NCBI RefSeq assembly: GCF_000237925.1
Contig: NW_017386041.1
Location: 372,001-436,000, forward strand
Source: Schistosoma mansoni
Lineage: Eukaryota > Platyhelminthes > Trematoda > Strigeidida > Schistosomatidae
Reading direction: 5' to 3'
DNA: 64,000 bases
How positions within the stretch are numbered: the first letter of the stretch is position 1; each line of letters opens with the position of its first letter. The translations under genes were made by a program, and so were the position numbers. Under the pieces are notes generated by a model. That model searched no databases. It was not told the DNA's origin and saw only the letters and a list, made by a program, of their open reading frames with translations. Positions 1-11,715 of this stretch are shown here, piece after piece.

Positions 1-440
1 ATCCCTAGATGTTCCAATTGCGGAGTGTTTATTATAGTTTTGTACATCTTCAGTTGCTTATCTGATTTCTATTTTCAAATAAAGAAACAACATGAGTTGT
101 GGCAGGATAACATGGATTCATTTATGTTGTGGATTCTCCTCAGCTACCTACATCCTAAAAAACCGATAAAAATCATCCGAAATAAAACAAGTATACGTAC
201 ATCATATCAGTAAGGGATTGAATAAAACTGAGTTTGACATGTAGATGTAGAATAATACGGGACAATAATTATGATGAACCGATGGGAGGTTTGTTGGAAT
301 CCTTGCTTATTTTTTTGGCTGAATATATAGATATCCTAGGAACAAAGACTGAGAAGAGAATTTCTATCGAAATCGTAATATCATAATATATTGCGTAATA
401 CTTGATTAAAGAATATGGACTAATAATAATAGTAATATTT
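1..440. other. AT-rich DNA, nothing recognised
   Basis: I see no coding pattern, RNA gene or repeat shared with the rest of the window. The short open frame at 25-213 has no recognisable domain and looks like chance. Confidence 0.5.
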
Positions 441-444
441 TGAT

Positions 445-1270
445 GTATGCTACTTATGTTGGCAGATATAAGTAGTATGTAACATCATTCTGAAGTGGGA
501 TACTTGTCACACAAAAAAAGGATTGAGAAGATTGAACTAAAGAGAAAAGAAAGGAATTTGAATGAAAACAGAATTGAAAGAATAGGGAAGGAGGAGGGAT
601 TTGAAAGTGACCAACTTGGTCTCGTGTGCAGTTATGGGTATGAGGGCTAATATCACTTCCCGGTTGCCCACACCGTGGAAGGGTATTTCTTGAGGGACCT
701 GAAAAGGAAGTTGGATTGGTGTTGGTCATAACGACGTAGGAGCGTGACCGCAGTGCCCAAGGGACAACTGCTTGAGGCCGGTCACGCACGGCCTTTTTGT
801 GGGGGATTTTTGACGTGTTAGCTCCGTTCTTCAAAGGACCTTACCGCCGGAGACGGAAATCCGTGGGATAAGGCGAGGTGTGCATTTTTAGGTTCGACCT
901 TTTCTAACCCCACCCCTCCTTGTGGGAAGGCAGCATCTCTGTCATGCTGGTTGTCTGAAGGAAACACCTTACTGTCGTCACACCTCTGTACAGTCGGCAG
1001 TACGACTTCACCTTCGGACCTTAGGATTGCTGCTTTTAGTCTTACCGCTCTTCAACCGACCTGTCAGGCGTGATAGGACCTTGAGGAACGATTGTTCCAG
1101 CCAGTATAGCTCGATTGGTTCATCACGATGGGCCAGCCAGACCACCACGTCAAGGTAGCAGCAACGGTCGTTAATAAGGAAGGATGTAAAGGACAACTGA
1201 AAGAAAATGTTTCAAATGATGTATTTGATGTATGATTTTCACATTTTACTAAACCAGTATGTACGTTTGC
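445..1270. repeat. Unclassified dispersed repeat L, long copy
   Basis: This stretch is more GC-rich than its surroundings. It begins with a small palindrome (tgctacttatg ... cataagtagta type) and ends near a segment reading gtatgattttcacat. Both ends recur close together at 47495-47695, so that copy looks like the same element with a large internal deletion. Frames in the GC-rich core (454-834 minus, 922-1158 plus) show no known domain. I cannot assign a class. Confidence 0.45.
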
Positions 1271-1284
1271 CAAAAGCTTTCGTT

Positions 1285-1460
1285 CGACCTATTGACTACT
1301 ATTCACACGATTCACTACTCTTAAATTATTCCCAATCTATTACTTACAGTCTCTCACATTTATGGTCAGTTTTGGCTTGATGTTGTATAATTATTACTTT
1401 TCTTTTTATGGTGTGACGCAGTCCGGTTTGTTTGTACATAAACTACGTATGTCTAAAATA
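1285..1460. repeat. Diverged copy resembling solo LTR family I
   Basis: The order of short blocks (ttcgacc, ctattgactac, tattcaca, tttttatgg, gtccgg.ttgt) parallels the LTR at 11413-12132. Identity is low and no ends or TSD are visible. This is a weak call. Confidence 0.3.
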
Positions 1461-1914
1461 TATTATTCGTACAATGGAGGCTGAGATTGTGCTCTGGAAT
1501 CAACGGGTAGGTCTAGGCGAGAAGTTACCATTTTGAGAATCAATAAGGATTCATAGTTGATGCAAGGTTGCTAGTGCTGGTTGACTTATCATTGGTTTAG
1601 CATAAAAGCAAAGTCATACAGGTCGGTATTCTGATTGATGATTTCGTTGCGTGATAACTGATAGGGGCAAAAGACATAACATAGAAGAATTTTTTAAACT
1701 TCGTACTCATGTCACTAAGCGATCGATAAGTCTATCGAAATCTACCTGATTTAAAATCATGGATAACGATAAACTCAAAAATGGTGGCAACCAAAATAAA
1801 TCTACAAACAATGACATGAAAGGGCCAACAACAAACAATTAAATCAAGGTATATAGAACAAGCTATCAGTCATGCGTATAGAAAATCAAATACCTCGATT
1901 CTATCTAGTGTTTG

Positions 1915-2290
1915 TACTTGTAGCTGTAAATAATTCCCCAAAATCAATAACTTTCTAAGTGTTCGACATTGGATGCTGACCACGTTGTTTAAGTGGACTT
2001 GTTTAACTGAAGGCTTTCGGTCATGCATCCGTACCAGATCACGTTTCGACCCAGCGTGGGACTCTGCTCTTACGTTCACTAGCCAGCTTAGAATAAACGC
2101 TTCTCGATATATTGATAACGTATCAAATATATCTTTCCTACCTCTTCTCGTCTGACTCCTGACTTCCATTGGTTGGGGGAAAGCTTCGCATATAGAAGTT
2201 GCTACTGGTAGCAGGTTGTAAAATCAGAATACTAGTCGTATCTTCATACTGATATTCTCGTTCAGAAGAATGATGAAAGCCGTACGGGTA
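1915..2290. repeat. Unclassified dispersed repeat M, copy 1
   Basis: About 375 bases match 13770-14150 in the same orientation with many substitutions. Shared landmarks are ataattccccaaaatcaata, gtcatgcatcc, accagatcacgtt and gatatattgataacg. A minus-strand frame covers part of it but is broken in the other copy, so a coding role is unproven. Confidence 0.6.
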
Positions 2291-2299
2291 AATCATCCA

Positions 2300-3050
2300 G
2301 CCCAGAGAACGAAACTCCAACTAAAAGAAAGCTTAAATGAAGCGCATGATCTATGAAAACGAGATTTACAATCACTAAGATGAAAATAATAGAACAGCTT
2401 CCTCGTTTGTTATCATCATCATATGTGAAAGCGTCGTAATATATCCACGAATAAATTTTGTAAAAATCATTTTAACTACTTACGAGTAGCTGAAATGAAA
2501 TGACAAAATATTTAGCCATTAAAAATTAAAACCACTGATTCCTAGGATACTGAAACTTTGGAGAATGGATGTATTGATTTACGGCATGAACTGAATTCTC
2601 ATTTTATTTTCTGACTTCTTATTAAATGTAATCAGAAAAGAAGAAAAATAACCCATAAAGCGATAGATTACAACAAAATACTTCTATGTATATCCTGCAA
2701 CTCATTTGCCAGAGTTATTCGAAACCGAGTCTATTATAAAATGTATATAAAAGTATGACAGAATGAGGAAAGACAACTAGTTCAGACTATTAAACTTACA
2801 TAATAGATTGTGTTAGGAGAGGGATTAAATATTTACTTAGTTAGACAATGTAATCAGCTGTAATTTTTTAAATTCTATATTATGCACTAAATTAGCTTCA
2901 AAAGGTACCTCAGTTAATTAATCAGCAATGAGCTACACCCAACCAAACGTAAATCAGTTCTGACCGATTATTGGTGTAAAATAACTAAGTGAAATCAGTC
3001 TACTTCACTCAAACTATTTATTTTACTAATGACGGCAAAATAGCAGTAGG
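2300..3050. other. AT-rich DNA, nothing recognised
   Basis: No exon-like pattern, RNA gene or repeat shared with the rest of the window was found here. Confidence 0.45.
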
Positions 3051-3059
3051 AGTTAGACA

Positions 3060-3235
3060 TTAACACTGTTAGATGCCGGTTTAGCGGTCTAGAGGCTAGG
3101 CGTTCGCGCACAAGACCGAAGGTCTTAGGTTGGAGTCCCTTTGGTGTGGGATGGTGGATGTCCACTGCTGAGGAGTCCCACACTAGAACTAAACGGCCGT
3201 TTAGTGCTTCTAGGTTTTCATTAGTGGTCTAACAT
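3060..3235 (+). repeat. Family B SINE (tRNA-head hammerhead), degraded copy
   Basis: The tRNA-like A-box region (tttagcggtctagaggct) and a B-box remnant (ggttggagtccc) precede a hammerhead-like segment with ctgaggagtcccacac. Stem II is broken (gtcc opposite gaac), so this ribozyme is probably inactive. The 3' part ends in the family motif ggttttca..agtggtcta. Confidence 0.75.
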
Positions 3236-3534
3236 TCATTCATTCATGATATCAATCTAATCTCGAATATGTTTTGCACTTTTACTTCTCTTTTATTTGT
3301 TGGACCAAAAACCAAATTAATAATTAGGTTGACCATCAGTTTTTAGAATAGTGACTCGTAATATGGTATCCAGGACAAGCATTTTACCTGATTTGGCTTG
3401 ATAGTAAAATTTACCTAAACTTTTGTATTGAAGCTCACAGTGAGACTTAAAACTTGTATTAAATTGATGATTAATCAAAGTAATTTATAAGTAGATATAC
3501 AATAGCCCAAAGTTTCAAAATACAAAGATTTCAG

Positions 3535-3695
3535 AAGGGGGTTTTTGTGGAGATTTAGTATTTTCATAGTTGAAAGCGTGAGTCAATTGAAACTAGACCA
3601 CCAGGGAAAACCTGGAAGCACTGGACGGCTGTTTCGTCCTATTGTGGGACTCCTCAACAGTGTACATCCACGACCTCGCCTCGCGAGATTCGACT
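3535..3695 (-). repeat. Family B SINE, 3' part with ribozyme
   Basis: Read on the minus strand it has the tRNA B-box region, ttgaggagtcccacaatagg, gacgaaacagccgtc and the family 3' tail ending in ccccctt. The first core base (CTGA to TTGA) is changed. It breaks off inside the tRNA-like head. Confidence 0.8.
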
Positions 3696-3839
3696 CACGT
3701 TTCAACAAAGCTTTTCACCTATATTCTACTTAACAAAATTGTAATTAATTCTGAAACAATATTATACAATATGCACACAGATTATAAACAGTATCCGTTT
3801 ACCTTCTTTTAAATGTATTTAATTTGTACACATGATACT

Positions 3840-4705
3840 AAGAGGTGTAACTCCACCTGGAGCCCTTTTTGGGGCTACTACAGGTCCCAAGCCCGGATAA
3901 AGGAGGAGGGTTGGGGATGGGGTCAGCGACCGCATCCCGTAGAAAACTAAATCGCTAAAAACGCTAACCAGAAAAAAATTATTCAAACCATTTAAACTCT
4001 GCCCTGGGAGTTAGGTGTTCATTTAGAAGAGTTATGATGCCTCATAGTGAAAACCGAGTTTCTTCAGAAGTCACGAAGCAGATGTCCCTTCTGACAAGCA
4101 GAGAAACTATTTATTTAGGTACATGGAATGTCCGTACAATGTGGGAAACCGGGAGAGTCATCCAAATCGCTGCAGAAATGAAAAGATACAACCTGGAGGT
4201 GCTTAGAATTAGTGAGACACATGGGATGCAGATTGGATAACAAAGACTAGCTTCTCGTAAGCTACTGATATACTCCGGCCATGAAGAAGAAGATGCTTCA
4301 CATACACACGTCGTTGCACTGATGCTATCCAAACAAGCACAGAAAGCACTTATGGGATGGGAATCTCATGGACCCAGGATCATCAAAGCCTCCTTCGAAA
4401 CAAAGAAAAAGGGTATTACAATGAAGGTCATCCAATGATATGCGTCTACCAACAGCTACACTGAAGATGTCAAGGATCAATTCTACGATAGGCTATGGTC
4501 AATCGTCGACAAATGCCAAACAAAGGACTTGACCATTCTGATAGAAGACTCAAATACCAAGGTTGAAATAGACAACACCGTATACGAAGACATCATAGAA
4601 CGACATGAACTGGGAGAAACAAATAAAAATGATAAGAGATTTGTAAACCTATGTATCTTCAACAAACTGGTCATAGATGGCACCATATTCCCATACTAAG
4701 AGGTG
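3840..4705 (+). mobile_element. RTE/SR2-like LINE, 5' leader and endonuclease domain (broken)
   Basis: A leader (ggagccctttttggggct, then tcccgtagaaaactaa) is followed by a frame from about 4034 that encodes an apurinic endonuclease-like domain. Visible motifs are LGTWNVRT near the start, ISETHG where RTE-type nucleases have SET, and EDSNTKV where a catalytic GDFN is expected. In-frame stops after about 68 residues and again near 4438, and the altered catalytic residues, show it is dead. The reverse transcriptase part is missing; the copy ends near 4705. Confidence 0.82.
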
Positions 4706-4994
4706 TACATTTTCTTTTTTTTTTCTTAAACACAAACAAAATACAAATGTACTTTTCATATGGTTTCTATTTTTCAAAATTACTAACAATCAAACAACCA
4801 ATAGTATATACTTCATTAATTTCTTCTGTCATTCATTCATTAATTTATATACATTGATAATATGTAACGTGATTGTAGCTTGTATGTCAACCTTTTTGTA
4901 TACCTCTGGGCTCTGAAATGGTAATAGTAACAAGAAATATGTGTACTAGTTTATCAAATAATTAAAATCTTGACAAACTAAATACCACTTTATA

Positions 4995-5530
4995 AAGAAA
5001 GATTGATGGATAGTGGCTACGAGTGAAATCCAGGACGCGCGTTTCGTCCTATTTGGGACACGTCAGTTGGATGTACCTGCGTTTCTGGGACTCGAACCCA
5101 GCACCTTTCGTTTCAAACGCCATAACGTTATCCACTCGGCCACTGAGTCCTAATAGCCACTTGCTTGTGCGCTGGGGTGAAGTTTAAATTCATTTAGTAT
5201 TGTTTGTCTGAATCTTCCCATAGATGTGTTAGGACTGCAAACTGGTCAGTCTCTAATTGACATATGTACATACTGTGCGTATTGCCTCGATATAGCCTTA
5301 ATTCACAACCATTGTAAGCAAAGATGGATAGTGGCTAGCAGTGGAATCCAGTTTGACGCGCATTTCGTCCTACTTGGGACTCGTCAGTTGGATGTACACG
5401 CATACCAGACTTGTTGATGTTCACCCTGGGACTCGAACCCAGTACCTTTCGCTTCAAACGCCATAGCGTTATCCACTCGGCCACTGAGTCCTGATAGACA
5501 CCTGCACAAGCAAGTGGTTACTATTAATCG
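4995..5530 (-). repeat. Family A (Sm-alpha-like) hammerhead SINE, tandem dimer
   Basis: Two head-to-tail units on the minus strand start with gatggatagtggc at 5005 and 5323, a 318-base period. Each has a tRNA-like head (gagtggataacg A-box region, gggttcgagtccc B box) and a hammerhead. Unit 1 has the core change ctgacgtg; unit 2 keeps ctgacgag and has three extra A bases at the predicted cut site (ttt at 5352-5354 on the plus strand). The dimer resembles the tandem organisation known for the Sm-alpha family. Confidence 0.88.
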
Positions 5531-5894
5531 GAATGGACTTCTATGTGATAATGTTGATGCACTGCTAACAACAAGATAGAACGAGATGTTTTCACCTATT
5601 ATGGTTATTATTCGACAGGGAACATTTTTGAATTCTATTGACGCGCTCATAAGTTGAAGTTTAAACCTGATTCGTTGGTGACTAGTTTGACTGGATAAAG
5701 TTACAACTAACTCCATGAACAGATTGAGGATATTGAAGGAGTAACAATATTGGATGACAATCAATATTATTCGACAATTGTGTTGATTTTTTGTAATTTT
5801 AGTGATTATTTATCTTATTTATTTAAACTAGTAATATAATTAAGAACCAAAGTTATTGGAAGTTTCTCACTTGGAAGAAATTGATGGTTTTTCA

Positions 5895-6285
5895 GACATT
5901 TGAGCTTGAAAGGATAGTTGAATTCATGAGTCGATCTAATCTAGACCAACGCTGAAACCCTGAAAGCACTGAAAGTCCGTTTCGTCCTAATATGGGACAA
6001 CTCAGCAATGCTCATCCACGATCCCTCACATGGAACTCTAACCCAGGACTTCCAATCTTACTCACCAACACTTAACCCGTAGATCACTGAGTCAACGGCA
6101 TTCGACGGTGTTAATTTCTAACTTCAATCGATCCATGATCTTGTGAAATCCTTCATCCATTGTCTAAGTTGCATAACTGTCTCCTACTTGATACAGATTG
6201 AACTACACTGGTCACAGCTTCTCACTAGGAGTACAGGAAATCCATCTTGAAGCTAGTCACTAGTGAGAACATGATGATTATCAGA
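5895..6285 (-). repeat. Family B SINE, near full length
   Basis: It carries the whole family order in reverse: 3' tail, hammerhead-like segment, tRNA-like head and the leader ending in tagtcactagtga. The catalytic core reads ctgagttgtccc on the minus strand, so conserved G and A positions are lost. It belongs to an older, diverged subfamily (ttgaattcatgagtc instead of ttgaaagcgtgagtc). Confidence 0.78.
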
Positions 6286-6800
6286 ATAGTGATTTGTGGA
6301 GATTGTAAGAAATTCAGTAGTTGAATTCATGAGTCTGTAGAAGGCGCCGAGTCTCGATTGACTATGATCCCCACTACAGTCAGATTACGCGCCCAAAATC
6401 GACTTGGTTCCTTTGATAGCTCGTAAACCAGAAGGCTGGTTCAGATAAAGTATATTTATTGGCGATCTCATGGTATCGAAAGAATACCGAGACAGGCCAA
6501 CGAGTACAGGCAAAATGCAGAGCACAAGAAAGTTCGAACGCTCAAGGCAGGCGACAGAAAGAAAAGTGATTTTGATACAGTTAAACAAAAACGATTGGTT
6601 ATAATAATAAATGTTTTCATTATACCAATAGCGTTCTCGTCGAGGAAAGCAGGTCACTACAAGTCGATCTAAGCTAGACCACCAGTAAAAACCCATAGTC
6701 TTGTGTGTAGGATCATGGATATACACTGCTGAGGAGTCCTACGCTACCACAAAAAGGTCATTCAGTAAATCCAGGTTTTCAATAATAGTCTAGCTTAGGT
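6286..6800 (+). repeat. Family B fold-back SINE interrupted by a solo LTR
   Basis: The left part (6295-6335 and 6662-6697) is the family 3' end in reverse; the right part (6698-6800) is the same end forward with a degraded ribozyme (ctgaggagtcctacgctacc). The solo LTR at 6336-6661 splits the inverted arm. Removing it restores tgagtcgatctaagctagac, matching the copy at 5895-6285. Confidence 0.7.
6336..6661 (-). mobile_element. Solo LTR, family E, TSD agtc
   Basis: This 326-base block starts TGTAG and ends CTACA. It is flanked by agtc at 6332-6335 and 6662-6665, the 4-base duplication expected of many LTR elements. A polyadenylation-type AATAAA is on the minus strand near 6455. No internal retrotransposon sequence remains, so it is a recombined solo LTR. 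A partial copy lies at 8618-8822. Confidence 0.82.
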
Positions 6801-6804
6801 GAGA

Positions 6805-7630
6805 TAATATCCTATAACTTTCAATGATAATATTCATCAATTTAGTCTGATATTTATGAATATTTCCCGAAGATTTAAATTCCCAACTTTTAGTCTGGTG
6901 ATTAATGTAATGATAAATCTCTCTATTGTAAAAATGAATATTTGGTGTGAATCTTTTAATGATATGGATAGGATGTATGTATATTAAACAGTTTTTGTAT
7001 ATTACTGAACCATATCCATCTACTTTCATTCATTCATTCACACACTCACTAATCTATACTTCACTTATTTACTTCACACATAAATTTTAGTCAAATGAAA
7101 CTATCCTTCTATCTCATCAATTTAACTTTATCCCTACCACTTAGAAAAAAGTACCATAGAAACCATTAGAATTTTTGGATTTATCACTTTTCTTTTTTCA
7201 TGTTAGTTAGTCAAGAAAGAAATTACCCGATCATCTATCAATCGGATCATTAGTGTAAATATATATATGATCAATCTAACAAACTATATGTTAGTGTGTG
7301 TTTAAAACAATGAATGATATATGTGTGTAATTATGGTCTAATTCGGTATTAGGACTGCTAATAATAATAAACTTAATCTTAAGATTGTAGATTTGTCATG
7401 AAGTGAAAACCTAATCAATATGATTTTACATGGAAGTCACATTATCGTCTATACTGACTTGTTATATCCTAACAATCAGTAATATGATGTTTGACGTTTC
7501 TAAAGAACACATTAAGACTAGAGATAAGACAATATATTTAGTAATAAGAGATAAGTTACACAAGAATGATCACGCTTGAAAGGTTAAACTATGTCATCTT
7601 ATTGAATAATGTTCCCGCGTTCACTATTAT
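6805..7630. other. AT-rich DNA, nothing recognised
   Basis: Highly AT-rich with short tandem ATTC runs near 7028. No gene or shared repeat seen. Confidence 0.45.
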
Positions 7631-7637
7631 TGACCTT

Positions 7638-8066
7638 TATAGTATCAGTTCATATGTTAAGCCCATATACTTTATTCTAGCTTCTGGCCAAGCTAATTCG
7701 CCTGTTCATATTGAGTCATACTTTGATCTTGTTCATTATTTGCTTATTAACCTTGACTACTTTTTATATGAGCGTATATGTGTATCCTTCGTATCCTATT
7801 CATTATATGTCTGTCATTCATTTTTGTCTGATTATAAATATTGAGTAATGCTTGCTCATATCGAGTTGGCTTCCCAGCCATTTCCACTATGCATCATCTT
7901 TGCTTCGCTCGCTTACACTTGCTCATGTGCTTACAACTTTCTGGTCTGCATCATTCATCAATAAAAATGTAGTTGCCGCTTCCTTTTGCCTTCTGATTTT
8001 ATACACCGTTAAGATTGGTATAATAACGGTTATCGAAGTGAACTATTATTGAAGCACGGCACTACA
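7638..8066 (+). mobile_element. Solo LTR, family G, TSD cctt
   Basis: A 429-base LTR beginning TATAG (mutated TGTAG) and ending CACTACA is flanked by cctt at 7634-7637 and 8067-8070. An AATAAA lies near 7960. It matches the reverse-orientation copy at 38213-38643. No coding sequence is attached. Confidence 0.8.
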
Positions 8067-8309
8067 CCTTCCTCTTAGTGTTATATGATGAAAGTGAATC
8101 TTCTCAGTGATTATATGTTCAACTTTGAAGACCATGTGGTTAGGAACCAACCAATATTACTACAATTTCAAATTTTGGAATGAATTTCATCAGCTTAATT
8201 TCAAAATAGCTAAAGTATTCATTCCGGTAGCTGAATCTTATAAGTAACAAAATTGTGAACATGTGTATAACTATTAATCTGTTTTAAAGTAATATGTTTG
8301 TGAAGAAAA

Positions 8310-8617
8310 GCTTACTTGCTTACTTACGCCTGTTACTCCCAATGGAGCATAGGCCGCCGACCAGCATTCTCCAACCCACTCTGTCCTGAGCCTTCTTTTC
8401 TAGTTCTATCCAGTTCTTGTTCATTCTTCTCATGTCGGTCCTCGTTCTTTGGTCTTTCCCTTCATCTTTGGCTTTCAGGATTCCATGTGAGGGATTGTCT
8501 TGTGACGCAGTTGGGTGATTTCCTCAACATGTGACCTATACACTCCCAGTGCTTCTTCCTGATTTCTTCCTCCACTGGAATCTGGTTTGTTCACTCCCAC
8601 AGTAACTCGTTGCTGAC
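8310..8617 (-). mobile_element. RTE-like LINE, 3' end fragment
   Basis: On the minus strand this encodes the C-terminal tail of an RTE-type ORF2 (segments like [31 protein letters not shown]) followed by the 3' UTR and a TAAG-type tail (read here as cttacttgcttacttac). It stops abruptly at a partial LTR. Confidence 0.82.
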
Positions 8618-8822
8618 GTGCCAACGAGTACAGGCAAAATGGGCAGAGCGTAAGAAAGTCCGAATAAACAAGATGAACAACGGAACGAAAAGTGTTTTTG
8701 ATACAGTTAAACAAAAACTAGTACAGTAAAACAATCACTGGTACAATTGGTTAAAATAATAATAATAATTGTTTCCATTATACCAATCTCATTCTCGTCG
8801 AGAAAAGTAGGTCACTACAAAC
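8618..8822 (-). mobile_element. Partial LTR, family E
   Basis: It matches the inner and terminal part of the solo LTR at 6336-6661, from tgccaacgagtacagg to the terminal cactaca. The other LTR end is missing and abuts the LINE fragment, so one of the two was broken by the junction. Confidence 0.72.
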
Positions 8823-9189
8823 TTAACTATAAGACATTTGAAAGTATTCGTTTTATGGATTATTAGAAATTGTAGGCTCATATTGAGAGCATCTATAAAG
8901 TCAGTTTATCATATAAAAAAATCAATAAAAGTGATCGGTTTGCCTTCTATCAATAAGCAAGTATAAGATCTACAAGTGGTTACTATGAACATTCATCTTT
9001 TCGTAAACTAGATCACAGAATAATTTGACAGATTCTTTAAAACGTGATTATCTTTAATGATTAAAGGTTAGTAACGGATATCACGTTATGTTGGTTTTAT
9101 TAATACTTGATAGATACTATTCATATTTTCTTTGGTATGATAGAATTACATTTAGTTGAATACATTGCATTTATTCAAGGTCACTGAAT

Positions 9190-10175
9190 ATCACTTACGT
9201 ATGCCTGTGATCCCTCATCGAGGAGCACATGTTACTTACCAACATTCTCAATCCAATTCTATCCTGGATAATCCATCCCAGTTCATTCCAGTTACTACTC
9301 ATCCTTTTCATGTCTGTTTACAATTCTGGATGCAATGTGTTCTTTGGACTTACACTCATCTGTTTCTCTTCACGATCACAAGGTAGGGATTGCCTTGCGA
9401 TGCAGTGTGGTGACTTCATCAATCTGTGTTCTATCCACCTCCAACGTCTTTTCCTAATATACTGTACGGCTGGAACCTGGTTTGTTCTCTCGCATGGTAG
9501 GTTGTTGCTGATGGTATCTGTTAAGTCGGCTTCCAGAGAACTCTAACAGAGCCTCCAGAGGCTCATAAAGAGCCCCAACCAATCAGTGATTAATTAGAAG
9601 TTGTGTGAAGTTATGTTACTAAAATAACGAGATCCTGATTGGCTGATTAACACACTGTTACTATGTAAACTCAAGGTCTCCTAATTACTATAAAATCCCT
9701 GTATTTTCTGTACATGAATGAACCCTGTAGTAAAGTGCTTCCCCCACACTTTGTGCCTTTTCTCTGGTCTTCAATTCGGTGTATAGTTCTAGCTCGGGGG
9801 GGGGGTACGGAACTAGCTTAGGGAAGCGAGTATAGCGTTCACAATCGGCAAGATATAACAGTATCCGACCAACGGACATTGAGTATCTTGAGTAGACAAT
9901 TGTTTAGAAATACTTGTACCTTCTTGATGATGGTTGTGGTGGTTCAACAAATTTCGCCTCCCTACAATAGAACTAACTGTCTTGACGTTCTTATTGAAGA
10001 TTTTCACTTTGAAGTTGATCGACAGCTGGTTTGAGTTTCAGATGATCTTCAACTGTAGGGATGCTGCCATTGCTTTGACAATCTTCGCCTTTAAGTCTGC
10101 ATCCGATCCTTCTTGTTCATCGATGATGCTGACCAAGTACGTGTAGGATTACACCTCTCCCTGAGCTTCTCCGCA
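9190..10175 (-). mobile_element. RTE-like LINE, 3' part of ORF2, split by a solo LTR
   Basis: The two halves 9190-9518 and 9866-10175 join into one minus-strand fragment of the RTE ORF2 C-terminus: a region like YLVSIIDEQEGSDAD, then thumb-like sequence, then the LxRxAQDRVG-type end. Frames are broken by several stops. The insertion lies inside ggtatc, a sequence found uninterrupted in the copies at 22514, 28765 and 34527. Confidence 0.82.
9519..9860 (+). mobile_element. Solo LTR, family K, TSD gtatc
   Basis: A 342-base LTR starts TGTTA and ends TAACA, flanked by gtatc at 9514-9518 and 9861-9865. A TATA-like ctataaaat near 9688 and agtaaagtgctt near 9731 fit an LTR promoter and polyadenylation region. 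It includes a G9 run at about 9797. Confidence 0.88.
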
Positions 10176-10484
10176 AAGTATGATGTTCCCAACCGTGTTT
10201 TGTTCACTACACTACTTCTACCTTTTACTCATATAAACTATCTGTAGCCTATTACTACATTGTATTACAGGTTACGAAAAAGAAACTTAAAATTATAAAA
10301 GGTACTATACAGTAGTGTTGTGTCCCATGGTTCACAACAATCGAAAAGCTAAAGTTCAATTTCTAATCTATTAGTAATAGCATATAGATAGTGTAATTTC
10401 TAAAATAGTTTAGAATTGTATTCAAGTAATAATCACCAAGGCAATAATAATATTTAATCTCTATCCATGTTTTAATTATTGATC

Positions 10485-11029
10485 TGTTATATTGTGTGCT
10501 TGCGTGTGTGCGTGCCCAGTTGTTATATCGATTGAGTGCGTACGTGACCTCAGTGATAAGACCGCCTATCAGGGAGAAGTGATTTTATCGATCGGATTCA
10601 ATGATGCACAGAAACCATATGAGCAGTCTTTAGTACTTATCAGTCTTGCTTTCTGCCTAGCCCAGCCAGTTAAGTTCAGAACACCAATAACAGCCTCTGC
10701 AATATGAATCATTATATCCCGAACATACTGAGTTCATATACCAAACAGACAGACCACATCGTATCAATAAAATAGAACATAACATTTGTACAAGATTTAG
10801 CCAAATGTGGCTGTGAATAGGGGGAACAGTAATCAATAGACTAGGGATAACTGAAGAAGGGTAAATCGTACAGTAATAGTCTATAGGTCAAAATGAAGCT
10901 TATAATAAGAGGGACACGAATATGGATGCTTTAGTCACTTAACGATTATACAATAGGAAATATACATATCATATTGGTCCACAAATAGTTCTCAGAGTTA
11001 CCATTCATAAATCTTCAAGGGACACAACT
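10485..11029 (-). mobile_element. Solo LTR, family I, copy 1, TSD tgatc
   Basis: This 545-base block is flanked by tgatc at 10480-10484 and 11030-11034. It begins tgttatattg and is the reverse complement of the LTR at 11413-12132. Strand is given relative to that copy; the true polarity is unsure. Confidence 0.8.
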
Positions 11030-11715
11030 TGATCATTCATGATGAGAGGATAGAAACAAATATTAAACCGATGATTTCGAGAGTAATTGTACATTATATA
11101 TATTATTCTGTATATTGCATAATTTAAAATGATAAAGACTTCAGAACTCAAAGATGATCGATATGCAAGAATTTCAGGTACTTGATTTCGTGATAGGTTA
11201 GTATCGATAATAGTTCATTCATTTCAGCAGTGATCATTTGCATGAAATGTTACTGTTTTTCAGTTGCAAAACATATTCCGATTGCGTATGAAAAATCAAT
11301 AATACTCTGGGTAAGCTTATTATGTTGGTAAAGGAGAGAAGAGAAAGAAAACCTCAGGACGGTATAAAGAGAATACATACGTTTTTACGACTGATACTGA
11401 CAAGCTGTTAACTGTTATATCCCGTGTAGATTTATGAATGGTAACCTTGTGGACTATTTATGGACCAATATGATATGTGTATTTCCTATTCTATAATTGT
11501 TAAGTAACTAAACTATTCATATTCGTATCCCTCTTATTATAAGCTTTATTTCGACCCTTGGACTATTATTGTACGATTTATCATTCCTGAGTTATCCACA
11601 GTCTATTGACTACTGTTCCCCCTATTCACAGCCACATTTGGCTAAATCTTGTACACATGTTATCTTCTATTTTATGGTACGATGTGGTGTGTTTGTCCGG
11701 TGTATAAACCCAGTA

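Noticed and set aside
454-834. 126-codon minus frame in repeat L
   Set aside because: No domain, and the region is deleted in the other copy; not supported as a gene.
4995-5530. Tandem repeat resembling a CRISPR array
   Set aside because: Period is 318 bases with full homology and a known SINE structure; the genome is eukaryotic.
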